Below are positions 44,071-54,000 of a DNA stretch of 64,000 bases, piece after piece. The stretch is taken from positions 1 through 64,000 of the forward strand of contig CAKUTA010000003.1 in NCBI GenBank assembly GCA_934691625.1, given 5' to 3'. The stretch is from an uncultured Bacteroidales bacterium (GTDB lineage Bacteria; Bacteroidota; Bacteroidia; Bacteroidales; UBA932). A model generated the notes under the pieces. The model was not told the DNA's origin. It saw only the letters and a program-made list of their open reading frames with translations, and did not search any database. Both the position numbers and the translations under genes were made by a program. Positions within the stretch are counted from its first letter, which is position 1. Every line of letters begins with the position of its first letter.

Positions 44071-45345
44071 ATGAGAAAATCAATCCTTGATTTCATTAAA
44101 TGGTCCGGCGAGATAGGCGTTCTGGCTTACCGCCATCCTGAAGTGAACATCAGCAAGTATTCAAAGCTCCAGGTTAATGAGGCGCAGGAGGCGGTAGTTG
44201 TGGTCAATGGCACCAGGGCGCAGAAATTCGGACCTGGACAGTATGATTTGGATTCGCCTAACATACCTATCCTCAGGGCTTTCTATGGCATTCCCTTTGG
44301 TGGGGAGAACCCATGGACTGTGCAGGTCTGGTTTGTGAACAAGCTTACGCCGAAGGATGTGGACTGGGGGATTGAGGATTTCCCTATTTTCGACCAGACA
44401 TTCCAGGCGCAGATACCGATTGAGGCTCATGGCAAATATGGTATCACGGTATCTGATGCGGAGAGGCTTGTACTTAAGCTCGCATTGGGCTTCCCGGCGA
44501 ATGCTGACGGTGAAGTGAAAGTCACTGTCGATGATTTTACGGAGCAGCTTAGTGGAGAGCTTACTGCGAAGACGAAGAGCCTCATAACTAAGGTGTTCGA
44601 TGCGAACAGATATGGAATAAACCAGATTTCAGCTCATCTTGCGGACATTTCCGGTATTCTTGAGCCTGAACTGAATCCGTTCTTTGATGAATTCGGATGC
44701 CGTCTGTCGAAGTTCTATGTCACCACTATCGGCATTGATACGTCTTCCGAGGCAGGACGAATGGCGCAGGATGCAATAAACCAGCAGACGCATCAGAAGA
44801 TTTCCGGACATACGTGGCAGCAAGGAAAGCTGTTCGAAACTGCGCAGCAGGCTGTGGGAAACTCTCAAGGTGGAGGCATCCTCGGCGCAGTGATGATGGC
44901 AGGAATGTTCGGAGGCATCGGCGGCGGAAACGGAGCCGAAGTCATGGTGCCTCAATATGGACAGCCGGTACCTTCACCTTATGGCGGTGGTCAGCAGGGG
45001 CAGCCTGCTCCTGCACAGCCTGCGGTCAGGGAAGTGTATTGCTCCAGGTGCAGCAGTAAATATACATCAGACAAGAAATTCTGCCCTCATTGTGGAAAAC
45101 CATATAACCCATGCCCTAAGTGCGGAGCTGACAACGACCCTGACTCGACAAGATGTGTCACATGCGGGTCTCCGCTGACACCTGCTTCCGGCAATATATG
45201 CCCAAACTGCCATGCTGTGGTGGCATCTGGATCTGCATTCTGCCCGAACTGCGGCAGGCCATTGTCTGAAAACAAATGTCCTCGCTGCGGTGCTGATACC
45301 CGGGGCGCGACATTCTGCCCTAATTGTGGACTGAAAGTAAAATAG
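44071..45345 (+). CDS. SPFH-domain protein with four C-terminal zinc ribbons (YdjI/COG4260-like)
   Basis: 424 residues. Residues about 10-235 form an SPFH/band-7-like domain (EAVVVVNGTRAQKFGPGQYDL, then FYVTTIGIDTSSEAGRMAQDA), as in the COG4260 family of prohibitin-like proteins. A Gly/Gln/Pro linker (about 265-320) follows. Four C-x2-C...C-x2-C zinc ribbons are at 324-342, 348-366, 377-394 and 403-420, all cysteines present. In Bacillus the relative ydjI lies in a membrane-stress operon with a PspA homologue. Here it is the first of six genes. Likely role: membrane-surface oligomer recruiting partners through the ribbons; inferred. Confidence 0.85.
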   Translation: MRKSILDFIKWSGEIGVLAYRHPEVNISKYSKLQVNEAQEAVVVVNGTRAQKFGPGQYDLDSPNIPILRAFYGIPFGGENPWTVQVWFVNKLTPKDVDWGIEDFPIFDQTFQAQIPIEAHGKYGITVSDAERLVLKLALGFPANADGEVKVTVDDFTEQLSGELTAKTKSLITKVFDANRYGINQISAHLADISGILEPELNPFFDEFGCRLSKFYVTTIGIDTSSEAGRMAQDAINQQTHQKISGHTWQQGKLFETAQQAVGNSQGGGILGAVMMAGMFGGIGGGNGAEVMVPQYGQPVPSPYGGGQQGQPAPAQPAVREVYCSRCSSKYTSDKKFCPHCGKPYNPCPKCGADNDPDSTRCVTCGSPLTPASGNICPNCHAVVASGSAFCPNCGRPLSENKCPRCGADTRGATFCPNCGLKVK

Positions 45346-45350
45346 GCATT

Positions 45351-46049
45351 ATGGATAAATCTTTTAAAATCATCAGTTCCCTGTTCCTCATTGGCGGAAT
45401 GGGAATTATCGTGGCGGCCTTTTTCCTTTTCCTGAAAGACTGCCAGAAGGAAAACCTGTTCTATCTTAACATTGTGGCTTGCTGCATCATATATGCTGTG
45501 GCATTTCTGAGGACTTTCGATATCTTCGGCACTGTCGGACATGTCGCTGGCTCCAGTTCCGGCTATGGGCTCAAGTGGTATGCGGTGTGGCTCTATGTAC
45601 CTGCAGCAGCTGCTCTGGTCATACTGTCGATAGCGTTTGGATGGCAGTTCAGCTATTGCCTGGCAGGGCATGTCATTCTGCTGTTTATCCTGCTTATGTT
45701 TTTCTTTCTCGGCGATGTGATCAGGAAGAATGTCAACGCTTCATCTGCCGACATTGAAGCCAGGAAAGCCGGGCTCAAGGACATTGCAGACAGGATATCT
45801 CTCCTGGAAATCAGCTGCAGGACAGGGAATGGCGAAGCCTATCTGGAGAATGTCAGCGCGCTGAGGGAGGCCGTACGGTATATCACGGCTTCGGACAATG
45901 CAGTCGCATGCTCTCTTGAGGACCGGCTGAGCTCGAAGATCCAGCTCATAGCTGACCAGATAGAACATTCCTCCCAGGCTGCGGATATGATTAATGCCGA
46001 GTTCAAGGAATGCATGGCTCTTGTTGAACTAAGAAAAAGACAATACTGA
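45351..46049 (+). CDS. Four-helix membrane protein of unknown function
   Basis: 232 residues from ATG 45351, five bases after the SPFH gene; an in-frame start 27 bases earlier overlaps that gene and is less likely. Four transmembrane segments fall within residues 8-125 (SLFLIGGMGIIVAAFFLF, IVACCIIYAVAFL, VWLYVPAAAALVILSIAF, VILLFILLMFFFLG). A helical cytoplasmic tail of about 105 residues ends in LVELRKRQY. No family recognised. It is the probable membrane anchor of the operon. Confidence 0.75.
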   Translation: MDKSFKIISSLFLIGGMGIIVAAFFLFLKDCQKENLFYLNIVACCIIYAVAFLRTFDIFGTVGHVAGSSSGYGLKWYAVWLYVPAAAALVILSIAFGWQFSYCLAGHVILLFILLMFFFLGDVIRKNVNASSADIEARKAGLKDIADRISLLEISCRTGNGEAYLENVSALREAVRYITASDNAVACSLEDRLSSKIQLIADQIEHSSQAADMINAEFKECMALVELRKRQY

Positions 46050-46050
46050 T

Positions 46051-47982
46051 ATGGAAGGCAAGATTTTCAATGATTCCGCAAATATATACCAGGATCAGGC
46101 AAAAGTCCTGTTTGAATACTACAAGTCCGCGGCAGAGAAGATTGTCAATGAGGAGAAGAGGCTTGAACGCAAGATCAAGGATGCTGAATACCAGATAGAT
46201 AAATATGACAATGACAAGAACCAGGCGAAGACTGCCAGAACCATCGGCTGGGTATTCTGCTGGACCATTGTAGGGCTTATTGTGGCGCTTGTGAAGAATT
46301 CCAAGGTCAAGGAATTTGAATCCCTCATTGATGAGAAGAACCGGGAGATAGAAGAATACAGGGAGGAGCACAGGAATATTTTCCGCGATTACAGGGTGAC
46401 GAAGATGGGGGTCGCCTATGTGCCTGTGGCAAAGCGGGTCGCATATAATGACAAGAGTTTCATCGTGGATCAGAGCGGTGTCACCGGAAACGAGAAGTTC
46501 ACTCTCCAGGTTATCAGGCAGAACGAGCTTATCAATGATGCTGTATCTGACCTGCAGGAACTTACGAAGACGGCCCCTATAGTCGAGACTTCCAGGGAGC
46601 CTGAGACTGTCAATACTGGTGACATGTCCCGTTCAATCCAGAAAATCAACTTCAATGACTATTTCGGGAAGCTGGACAGGACGCTTCGTACCATCTCCTA
46701 TAGCCTTGGCAATGTCGAGGAGTATAATGTCGAGCTTCCTGTGGTGTTCCCTGACACGGAATATGCCAGGTTCCTTAAGGAGCATGCCGCGACGAAAGTG
46801 GACGGCTCCCCGGTGTTCAATGTGTTTGATACATCTCAGTTTGACGGTGAGATAGAAAGGTTCAACCAGCTAAATGAGACAAGGAAGGCGTTGTCCAGCC
46901 AGTCCGAGCAGGTCGATAGCGTCCTCAAGACACTTATGGCCGACATGGCGGGTACTGTCCAGTCAACGGCAGCCAGGAAGATATCCTCTGCCGGCACGCT
47001 TGTAGATTATTCCAACAAGATCCTGTTCAATATACTTAAGGCTCCATACAATTTCTATTCTCCTGTCCTGGAGGCCGAGGAGATCGAGCGTATAAGGAAT
47101 GAAAAGTTCGACTATGAGTCGGTTGACTACAGCTATAAGCCTTTCAACTTGAGGAACAGCTCGAAGGTCAGGCTTGATCTGCGCTCCATGAGCTGGGTGG
47201 CAGATGACGGCAGCCGTACCAATGTTCCGTTCGGCGTCAACCAGATTCAGTACGAAATCATTGCCCCTATCGTCTCCAACTTGCTGAAGGATACACGTAA
47301 AGAGCGCATGGAGATTTACAACCACATCAAGGACCAGAAGCTCAGCTATCTGAACAAGTGGCACCAGGACACGGAAGATTTCTATGGACGTAACAGGGCA
47401 GAGGCTGCAGATATCATAAATCTGATGCGCAGCACCCTCTCCGAGTATAGTGCCGCATACAACACGCTTGCCGCCTACAAGAAGACGGAAGCCAGCATGA
47501 ATGCGCAGCAGACTCTTGAATCAGCTGTCACTGAGACATCTGATAATTCGGCGGAGGTCCTTGCCGGGTATCAGGCGCAGACGCAGCAGGTGGCGCAGAC
47601 CCAGAAGGAGTTCTCTGAATATATGGACAGGCTCCATGAAGACATTGATGACAGGGCGGAGAAGTTCGGTTATGTCGAGTATTATGATGCTTCGCTTCGT
47701 GACAAGAAGGCCAGGGATACGGCTGTGGCTGCGGACAATGTCGGCTCTCTTGATGCCAGGCGCAAGCCGCTTGCTGAGGTAAATCCGCTTCTGGCGCAGA
47801 CTTCCGAGCTGCCGCCTGAGCCGAGTGTTGACCAGAAGGCTTACGAGTATGCCGGCGTTAACCTTAATGCCGTGGCGAAGGAGGCACTGGATGAGATCCG
47901 CTCCGTTGAGAATGCGCAGGTTACTCACACGGATGACAATGGCATTGATGCCGATGAGCCTGAGACAGACAACAATGATTAA
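46051..47982 (+). CDS. Single-span coiled-coil protein of unknown function
   Basis: 643 residues starting one base after the previous stop. Residues 10-60 are a charged coiled coil, 62-81 a single membrane segment (IGWVFCWTIVGLIVALV), 84-115 another coiled coil. A large mostly helical domain follows with NFNDYFGKLDRTLRTISYSLGNV, VFPDTEYARFLKEHA and NVPFGVNQIQYEIIAPIVSN. The last 50 residues are acidic and disordered (ends ETDNND). No known domain recognised. Size and position suggest the structural or effector core of the operon. Confidence 0.75.
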   Translation: MEGKIFNDSANIYQDQAKVLFEYYKSAAEKIVNEEKRLERKIKDAEYQIDKYDNDKNQAKTARTIGWVFCWTIVGLIVALVKNSKVKEFESLIDEKNREIEEYREEHRNIFRDYRVTKMGVAYVPVAKRVAYNDKSFIVDQSGVTGNEKFTLQVIRQNELINDAVSDLQELTKTAPIVETSREPETVNTGDMSRSIQKINFNDYFGKLDRTLRTISYSLGNVEEYNVELPVVFPDTEYARFLKEHAATKVDGSPVFNVFDTSQFDGEIERFNQLNETRKALSSQSEQVDSVLKTLMADMAGTVQSTAARKISSAGTLVDYSNKILFNILKAPYNFYSPVLEAEEIERIRNEKFDYESVDYSYKPFNLRNSSKVRLDLRSMSWVADDGSRTNVPFGVNQIQYEIIAPIVSNLLKDTRKERMEIYNHIKDQKLSYLNKWHQDTEDFYGRNRAEAADIINLMRSTLSEYSAAYNTLAAYKKTEASMNAQQTLESAVTETSDNSAEVLAGYQAQTQQVAQTQKEFSEYMDRLHEDIDDRAEKFGYVEYYDASLRDKKARDTAVAADNVGSLDARRKPLAEVNPLLAQTSELPPEPSVDQKAYEYAGVNLNAVAKEALDEIRSVENAQVTHTDDNGIDADEPETDNND

Positions 47983-47987
47983 AGATT

Positions 47988-48932
47988 ATGGCAGATTTCA
48001 GTTTTACCGTTGACACTTCTCCGATGGCTGCGGAGATGCAGAGTGTTTCACATAATGTGAACAAGGTCTCGGGGGCAGTCGTGGCAATGCAGACTGCGGT
48101 TATTGCTGCCGAGAAAGAAGGGGCGGAGCATGTGTGCAAGAATGTGAACAAGGGATTCTATTCCATGATGCATGCTCAGATATCCCAGAAGATTGCACAG
48201 CTGACGAGTACGGTTGAGGCCAAGCTGCTCGAGCTAGGACAGTATGCGGCTGCACTTAAGGGAATCCAGGCCAGGATGACGAATGACTATAACATGATAT
48301 CCGCCCGCTATACGAAATTGTTCAAGTCTATCAACAGCAATCTTGAGGCGCGGGTCGCTGAACTTGACCGGCCCGTGTTCAAGCTGGTGGACAGGGATGT
48401 CAAGCTCGCGGACAACAGGATGAGGCTGAACTCGGCCTTGTTCACGACGAACCAGCTGGAATCCGTCTTGTCTGCCCAGCTTATAGCTTCTTCCAAGGTG
48501 AAGGCGGATGCGGAGAATGCACTGGATGTCATTACCGGTTATGTGAAGGACTCGGGTATCCAGTCCAGGAAGACGGAGGCATCCATGCAGGATGACAAGA
48601 TCGACTCTGTCGAGGATGTCTATCTGCCTGTGTCCATTGTGGAGTCAACGTCGGCTGTAGGAACCCCTTCCGTAAACTATTATGTCGCCAGAAGCGGTAA
48701 CGAGGCTATAGACAAGAAGATAGATGCTTCCGTAAGGGAACATTCGGTGACGTCCATATTGAAGGGCTCGTGGTCGGATATCAATCCTGAGGATATGGCT
48801 AATGTGGAAGCTGAATTCGCCGGCATCCTGGATGGTTCCGAGCTGGATGACCGCGTCAAGGACGAGATCTCCAAGATGTTCAATATGACCAAGGGTGTTC
48901 AACAGCTGAATCCGGGGGACTATGAGTTATAG
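47988..48932 (+). CDS. Helical protein, paralogue 1 of a tandem pair
   Basis: 314 residues beginning MADFSFTVDTSPMAAEMQSV. Predominantly helical: GFYSMMHAQISQKIAQLTSTVEAKL, RMTNDYNMISARYTKLFKSI, ARVAELDRPVFKLVDRD. These blocks align with the next gene (GFFDYVGADLSQKIKELASKCEAL, DYNRITRRYSKIFGDL, RIEVLDKRAFQFAD). It lacks signal peptide or membrane segments. A shared end motif, SDINPEDMANVEAEFAGIL here and EDMTPDDYGNVMSYLNSM there, also aligns. Unknown family; probable cytoplasmic partner of the membrane proteins. Confidence 0.75.
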   Translation: MADFSFTVDTSPMAAEMQSVSHNVNKVSGAVVAMQTAVIAAEKEGAEHVCKNVNKGFYSMMHAQISQKIAQLTSTVEAKLLELGQYAAALKGIQARMTNDYNMISARYTKLFKSINSNLEARVAELDRPVFKLVDRDVKLADNRMRLNSALFTTNQLESVLSAQLIASSKVKADAENALDVITGYVKDSGIQSRKTEASMQDDKIDSVEDVYLPVSIVESTSAVGTPSVNYYVARSGNEAIDKKIDASVREHSVTSILKGSWSDINPEDMANVEAEFAGILDGSELDDRVKDEISKMFNMTKGVQQLNPGDYEL

Positions 48933-49944
48933 GCGCAGTTATACGGGCCATGTTCATTATTCGGGCACTGTCAGCTACCCTGCCAGCGAACATGGCGGCT
49001 CTGTAAGTTATTCAGGGTCAGAGCCTGTCTATATCACAATCGATGTCGATACAGATGCTTTCGATGCCAGTGTCGCACATTGCAACAATTCGGTTGGCGG
49101 TCTTGCCACAGCCGTTGTCGCAACTGAAGCGGCACAGGTGGAGGCCAAGAAGAAGGCTTCTTCAAAGATTGCCGACACTATTGTCAAGGGGTTCTTTGAC
49201 TATGTGGGGGCGGATCTCTCACAGAAGATAAAAGAACTGGCTTCCAAGTGTGAGGCGCTGTTCGTGGCGCTTATCGGGCATAAGGATAATTGCCTTGCCA
49301 AGAGCTCCCAGATGCAGGAGGACTATAACAGGATCACGAGGCGCTATTCGAAAATCTTCGGGGACCTGGATAAGGAGACTGTATCACGTATCGAGGTCCT
49401 GGATAAGCGGGCTTTCCAGTTTGCAGACACGGCACAGAAGGTTATAGACAGGAACACTGATACGGATCTGCTAGGAATCTCCACGATATCTGCGAATGAG
49501 AACATCATGCTCGAGACAATGCTGTCATGCTCTCATGTGAAGCAGCAGGCCAATATTCTTCTGGATAAGGCGAATGCCTATCTGCAGGGAGCCTGCAGAC
49601 TTGCCAATTCCGTGAGGGATATGCTTTTGGAGCCTGGCGAGGGTGAAAATATCATGCTGCCGGTAATGTACTCGGAGTCAATAGAGCCCGACAAGGGCAG
49701 AGTCTCCGGAATCTACGGGACTGGAGACGGTTATCAGCCATCGTGCAAAGGCATTGATTCAATGCTGCTGTCGGACTTCAGGTCGAATGACGTCCTGTGG
49801 GAGGACATGACTCCCGATGACTATGGCAATGTGATGTCGTATCTGAACAGCATGGTCCAAGCTGAAGATATGGATGAAAGGGTACTGAAGACAATGCTCG
49901 GCCTGGTCAATGGACATGCAATACAAACAATAAAGACAAAGTAA
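48922..49944 (+). CDS. Helical protein, paralogue 2, with Tyr/Ser/Gly-rich N-terminus
   Basis: 340 residues, overlapping the previous gene by 11 bases. The first 32 residues are a low-complexity segment with repeated Y-S-G/H-Y-S-G words (VHYSGTVSY, GGSVSYSG), absent from paralogue 1. It then begins YITIDVDTDAFDASV, aligned with FSFTVDTSPMAAEM of paralogue 1, and keeps the same helical order to the end. Tandem duplication with divergence is likely; hetero-oligomer formation is an inference. Confidence 0.75.
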   Translation: MSYRRSYTGHVHYSGTVSYPASEHGGSVSYSGSEPVYITIDVDTDAFDASVAHCNNSVGGLATAVVATEAAQVEAKKKASSKIADTIVKGFFDYVGADLSQKIKELASKCEALFVALIGHKDNCLAKSSQMQEDYNRITRRYSKIFGDLDKETVSRIEVLDKRAFQFADTAQKVIDRNTDTDLLGISTISANENIMLETMLSCSHVKQQANILLDKANAYLQGACRLANSVRDMLLEPGEGENIMLPVMYSESIEPDKGRVSGIYGTGDGYQPSCKGIDSMLLSDFRSNDVLWEDMTPDDYGNVMSYLNSMVQAEDMDERVLKTMLGLVNGHAIQTIKTK

Positions 49945-49945
49945 G

Positions 49946-50920
49946 ATGAAAGACTTGAAAGATATACAATTCGACAGGGAAAACATAGTCCTGAATTCCA
50001 ATAGGGTGCAGGGCTCGATATTGCCCAGGAATGTCGGCGAGCTGGACAGGGATGTCATGATACAGGCCGATACTGTTATTGAAGGCTCGGTCTATGGACA
50101 TAAGATCGAGGTTGAGGATGGTGATGTGGATGTCCGTGGGGCCGCATTCGCACAGCTTGAAATCTATATTGGCAGCGGGGCGAAGGGTACAGTCAAATTT
50201 GAGAAGAGCATAGGTGCCGTGGAGTCAATAGTGTCGCACGCGCGGGCATGCAAGGTGATGATGCTCTCCGATGTCAATGCCCGGGAAGTGAGGCTGACAA
50301 ACGCATTCGTAGGCGGAAGCATATTTGCCGATGAAATCACTTTGGTGAACTGCGTCGTGGTAGGCGGCGTGTTTGCGAACAAGGAGCTTTCCCTCAGCAG
50401 CTGCATTGTGGGTACATTCAATGCTCCTGGCGTCTCGATGGAAGGAGACAACTATCTTCTTCTTCCTAGTGCGTTCTCATTGGAGCCTATAAATTATAAT
50501 CCTGCCACGACGACATTGTCAAATCTGGCTCTGGCGGATCTGGGTGCATTGTACAGAGGTGTTGCCCCTGCCGCGAATTCAGGCAAGATCAAGATGAACC
50601 TTGAAACTGACGAGGTTAAGAGCACATTGACCTCTGACAACCGCCAGGTTTCGGTGCGTAACTATACCGTGGTCGGGAAAGTTCTTGCTGCTGATCTTAT
50701 CGACTGGGAGAAGATGCAGAATCATTTTCTTCTGACTGCTGCCAGCCTCGGTACTCAGCTCCTTGGCGTGTATGATCTTGGGCTGGATGCATCAGGAAAG
50801 AAAGCGCAGCTGACACCGGACAAGATATACGATTTCTTTATGTCAATGATGCTTGGCAAGATTACTGTTCCTGAAATAGACGGCACCTTTACGATTGATT
50901 CTATTCAGGGAAAGATCTAG
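49946..50920 (+). CDS. Bactofilin-like beta-helix (polymer-forming) protein
   Basis: 324 residues. Residues about 20-165 are short repeated strands with the Gly/Val rhythm of bactofilins (VQGSILPRNVG, IEGSVYGHKIEVE, DVDVRGAAF, VGGSIFADEITLVNCVVVGGVFANKEL). The C-terminal 150 residues are a separate helical domain (IDWEKMQNHFLLTAASLGT, DKIYDFFMSMMLG). Bactofilins polymerise into membrane-associated filaments. It is the last gene of the operon, starting one base after the previous stop and followed by a strong terminator. The bactofilin link is from repeat pattern, not a firm family match. Confidence 0.65.
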   Translation: MKDLKDIQFDRENIVLNSNRVQGSILPRNVGELDRDVMIQADTVIEGSVYGHKIEVEDGDVDVRGAAFAQLEIYIGSGAKGTVKFEKSIGAVESIVSHARACKVMMLSDVNAREVRLTNAFVGGSIFADEITLVNCVVVGGVFANKELSLSSCIVGTFNAPGVSMEGDNYLLLPSAFSLEPINYNPATTTLSNLALADLGALYRGVAPAANSGKIKMNLETDEVKSTLTSDNRQVSVRNYTVVGKVLAADLIDWEKMQNHFLLTAASLGTQLLGVYDLGLDASGKKAQLTPDKIYDFFMSMMLGKITVPEIDGTFTIDSIQGKI

Positions 50921-50956
50921 ACGGACTTTTGCGCTAATTGATTAATCTGTAATATA

Positions 50957-51003
50957 TTAACGTCTTTCAAAATCGCCATATATGCTATTTTGAAAGACGT
51001 TAA
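50957..51003. terminator. Bidirectional terminator between the SPFH operon and rnr
   Basis: Perfect 17-bp arms TTAACGTCTTTCAAAAT (50957-50973) and its complement (50987-51003), 13-base loop, between convergent genes. The arms carry A/T-rich bases that give short T runs on each strand. Confidence 0.85.
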
Positions 51004-51033
51004 ATAATTGCAAATCAATGAGCTAATGAAAGG

Positions 51034-54000
51034 CTATTCTGATTTCTTTCTTGGCTTGACCGCTTTCGGGGCCTTGGCTGTCTTGTCCGTCTTGGCTTTA
51101 GCTGATTTTCCGGCCTTTGCCTTGGACAGCTTTATAGCCTGCTTGACTTTTGCCTTGCGTGCTGCCTTGTCGCCCTCGCCGGCTGCAGGCTTCGGAGCCT
51201 TTGCCTTTATTGGCTTTTCTTCAGGCATTGTCTCGGAAACAGGCTGCGCGACAGGAACTTCTACTTGCCTAGCTTCTTCAGAAACCGGCTTATTCTCCCA
51301 AGCATTGTCTTCGGCCTGGTGCCTGTATCTCCTGTCTCCTGAACGCCTTTCACGTGGTTCTGCGTCGTTCCCGTATGTCCTGCGGCCTCTGCCGTCTTCT
51401 TCTCCGCGTGGAGACCTTTTTCCGGTATCACCACGGAAACTCCTTGATGGCCTTTCTCCGTCATTGTCCCGGAAACGTCTTTCGCGACGCGGCTCATCTC
51501 CATCCCCGGATCTGCCGCGCCTGGGAGAATCGTCGTCAGGCTGGCTGCGGAATCCGCGTCCGGATTCTCCGTCACGTGTGCCGCGGCCGCGTCTGTCGGA
51601 GTCTCTTCCTGTGCGTCTGTCTTCGGCGCGCCCTCCGCGCTGGTCTGCATCCTTCCGTCTGGTGGTTCTGTCAAACACCTTTGCTGCCGGGAGACGCTCC
51701 TCATATTGTCCGGGGATGTCTTCATGATGGCTTAGACGGTCCTCGTTGCCTGTCTCCACCAGCTCATAGTCGAGCAGCTTCTGCTCCAGGTTTGTAGCCT
51801 TTACACGTATCTTCACTGGGTCGCCCAGGTTGTAGATTACCCCTGAACGCTTGCCGATGATCCGGTAATGTTCCTGGTCGAACTCGAAGAAGTCGGACTG
51901 GATATCCCTGAGCGCGACCATTCCTTCTATCTTGGTAGGCTCGATCTCCACATACATTCCCCACTCTGTCAGACCTGAGATGTGGCCGTCGTATTCTCCG
52001 CCGATCTTGTCCTGCATGAACTCCACGAGCTTGTACTTGGTGCTGGATCTCTCCGCCTCGGCGGCGATTACCTCGCGCTCTGAAGCATGCTTGCACTGGT
52101 CCTCGTAATATGCCTTGCTCTGGGAGTCTGCTCCGTCGAGGTACATCTGCAGGAGCCTGTGAACCATTGTGTCAGGATAACGGCGTATAGGCGATGTGAA
52201 ATGCGTGTAGAACTTGAATCCCAGGCCATAGTGCCCGATATTGTCGGTGCTGTAGCATGCCTTCGCCATAGAGCGCAGGGCGAGGATCTCTATCGCGCTG
52301 AATTCGGGTTTGTCCTTCGCCTCGGAAAGGAGTCCGTTCAATGCCTTGGCAAGCTTTCTGCTGTCGTCAGCCTCCTCCATGTGGTATCCGAAATTTCCTG
52401 CGAACTGGCGCAGCCCTTCGATTTTCTCCACATTAGGAACATCATGGATACGATAGACAAATGTCTTGGCGGTCTTCTTTGCCACACCGTTCATTTTTCC
52501 GCCTGTGGCAATGAACTCAGCTACGGAGCGGTTTGCGAGAAGCATGAACTCCTCGATGAGCCAGTTGGCCTCTTTAGATATCTTCTGATATACACGTATC
52601 GGACGGCCTTTTTCGTCCACTTCCACTTTCATTTCAGGACGGTCGAAGCTGATTGCCCCGGCCGCGAACCTGCGCTTGCGGAGGATTGATGCGATCTTGT
52701 GCAATGTCAGGATAGCCTCCTTCAGCTCCCGTGGAATTGCACAGCCCTCATATACACCTTCTCCCATCATTGCCTCTGAACGTCCTGCCGCCTTGAATTC
52801 CGCGAAGGAATCTCCCGAAGGTACCTCGGTATTGTTCTCTGGCGCTTCTACTTCAGCATTGGCAATTGCCTCTTTCGCTCTGCGCTCTGCTGCTTCCGGC
52901 GATGCCTCCAGAATCGGGTCCTTGACAGCCGCGTGTATGCCGTCTGTGCCGCCGCGGAGATCCATGTCCAGGGACTTTTCCCCATTGTCTATAATCTGCT
53001 GCGCGGTCTCGTATGCGAAGCGGTAGTCTGACTTTATGACTGTCCTGCCGAACCAGTGCCCGACGATGCCTGCCAGCGGTGTTATCTCGAACACGGCAGA
53101 GAATGTCAGCTTCTCCTCGTTAGGACGGAGCGAGCAGAGCTTGTTAGAAAGCTTCTCCGGAAGCATGGGTACGGTGCGGTCCACAAGATATACTGATGTG
53201 CCGCGTGCCTGTGCCTCCTTGTCCACTACGGAACCAGGTGTCACATAGTATGATACGTCTGCTATATGTACGCCGACCTCGAAGTTCCCGTTGTCAAGTT
53301 TCTTGAACGAGAGTGCGTCGTCGAAGTCCTTGGCGTCTTCAGGGTCTATTGTGAATGTCAATGTGTCACGGAAATCCCTGCGGCCTTTCATGTCTTCAGG
53401 TGTAATCTTGTCAGAGATGCTGTCTGCTGCATTCTCGACATCCGGCTCGAACCTGTATGGAAGCCCGTATTCTGCCAGGATGGAGTGCATCTCCGTGTCG
53501 TTTTCACCAGGCTCTCCGAGCGCGTCCACCAGATGCCCTTTCGGATTCGGCTCACCTCTGTCCCAGCTGTCCACCAGGGCTGCCACTTTCAGCCCGCTGC
53601 GAACCTTCAGCTCCTGAGCCTTGCCGTCAACAGTCTCGGTGACCCCAGCTACCGCAAACTCACCGTCTCCCAGCTCCTTCAGATATCCTGATTCCGGAAC
53701 GGTGCCTTTTCTGCGGTGGATAGGTCTTCCTTCCATGTCGGTTATGTCAATGCTGATGTCGTATGGCATGACACGGCTCTGCATGAGCACCCATGCCTGA
53801 TGTCCTATCACGTGGAGGACTCCGACGAAAGGCTTGCGTGACCGCTCCATGATTTCGAGGACGACCCCTTCCTGCCTTCTTGTCTCTGTCTTTTCCTTGG
53901 TGACGGCTACTTTGACAATATCTCCGTTGAGGGCGCCCTTGGTCTTGCCTTGTCTGACGTAGATATCGTCCTCCATGTCCTCAACCTTGACGAAGACGAA

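Noticed and set aside
51008-51727. 239-residue open frame opposite the RNase R tail
   Set aside because: Antisense to the Arg/Asp/Lys low-complexity coding region; composition is Ser/Pro/Leu as expected of a shadow frame.
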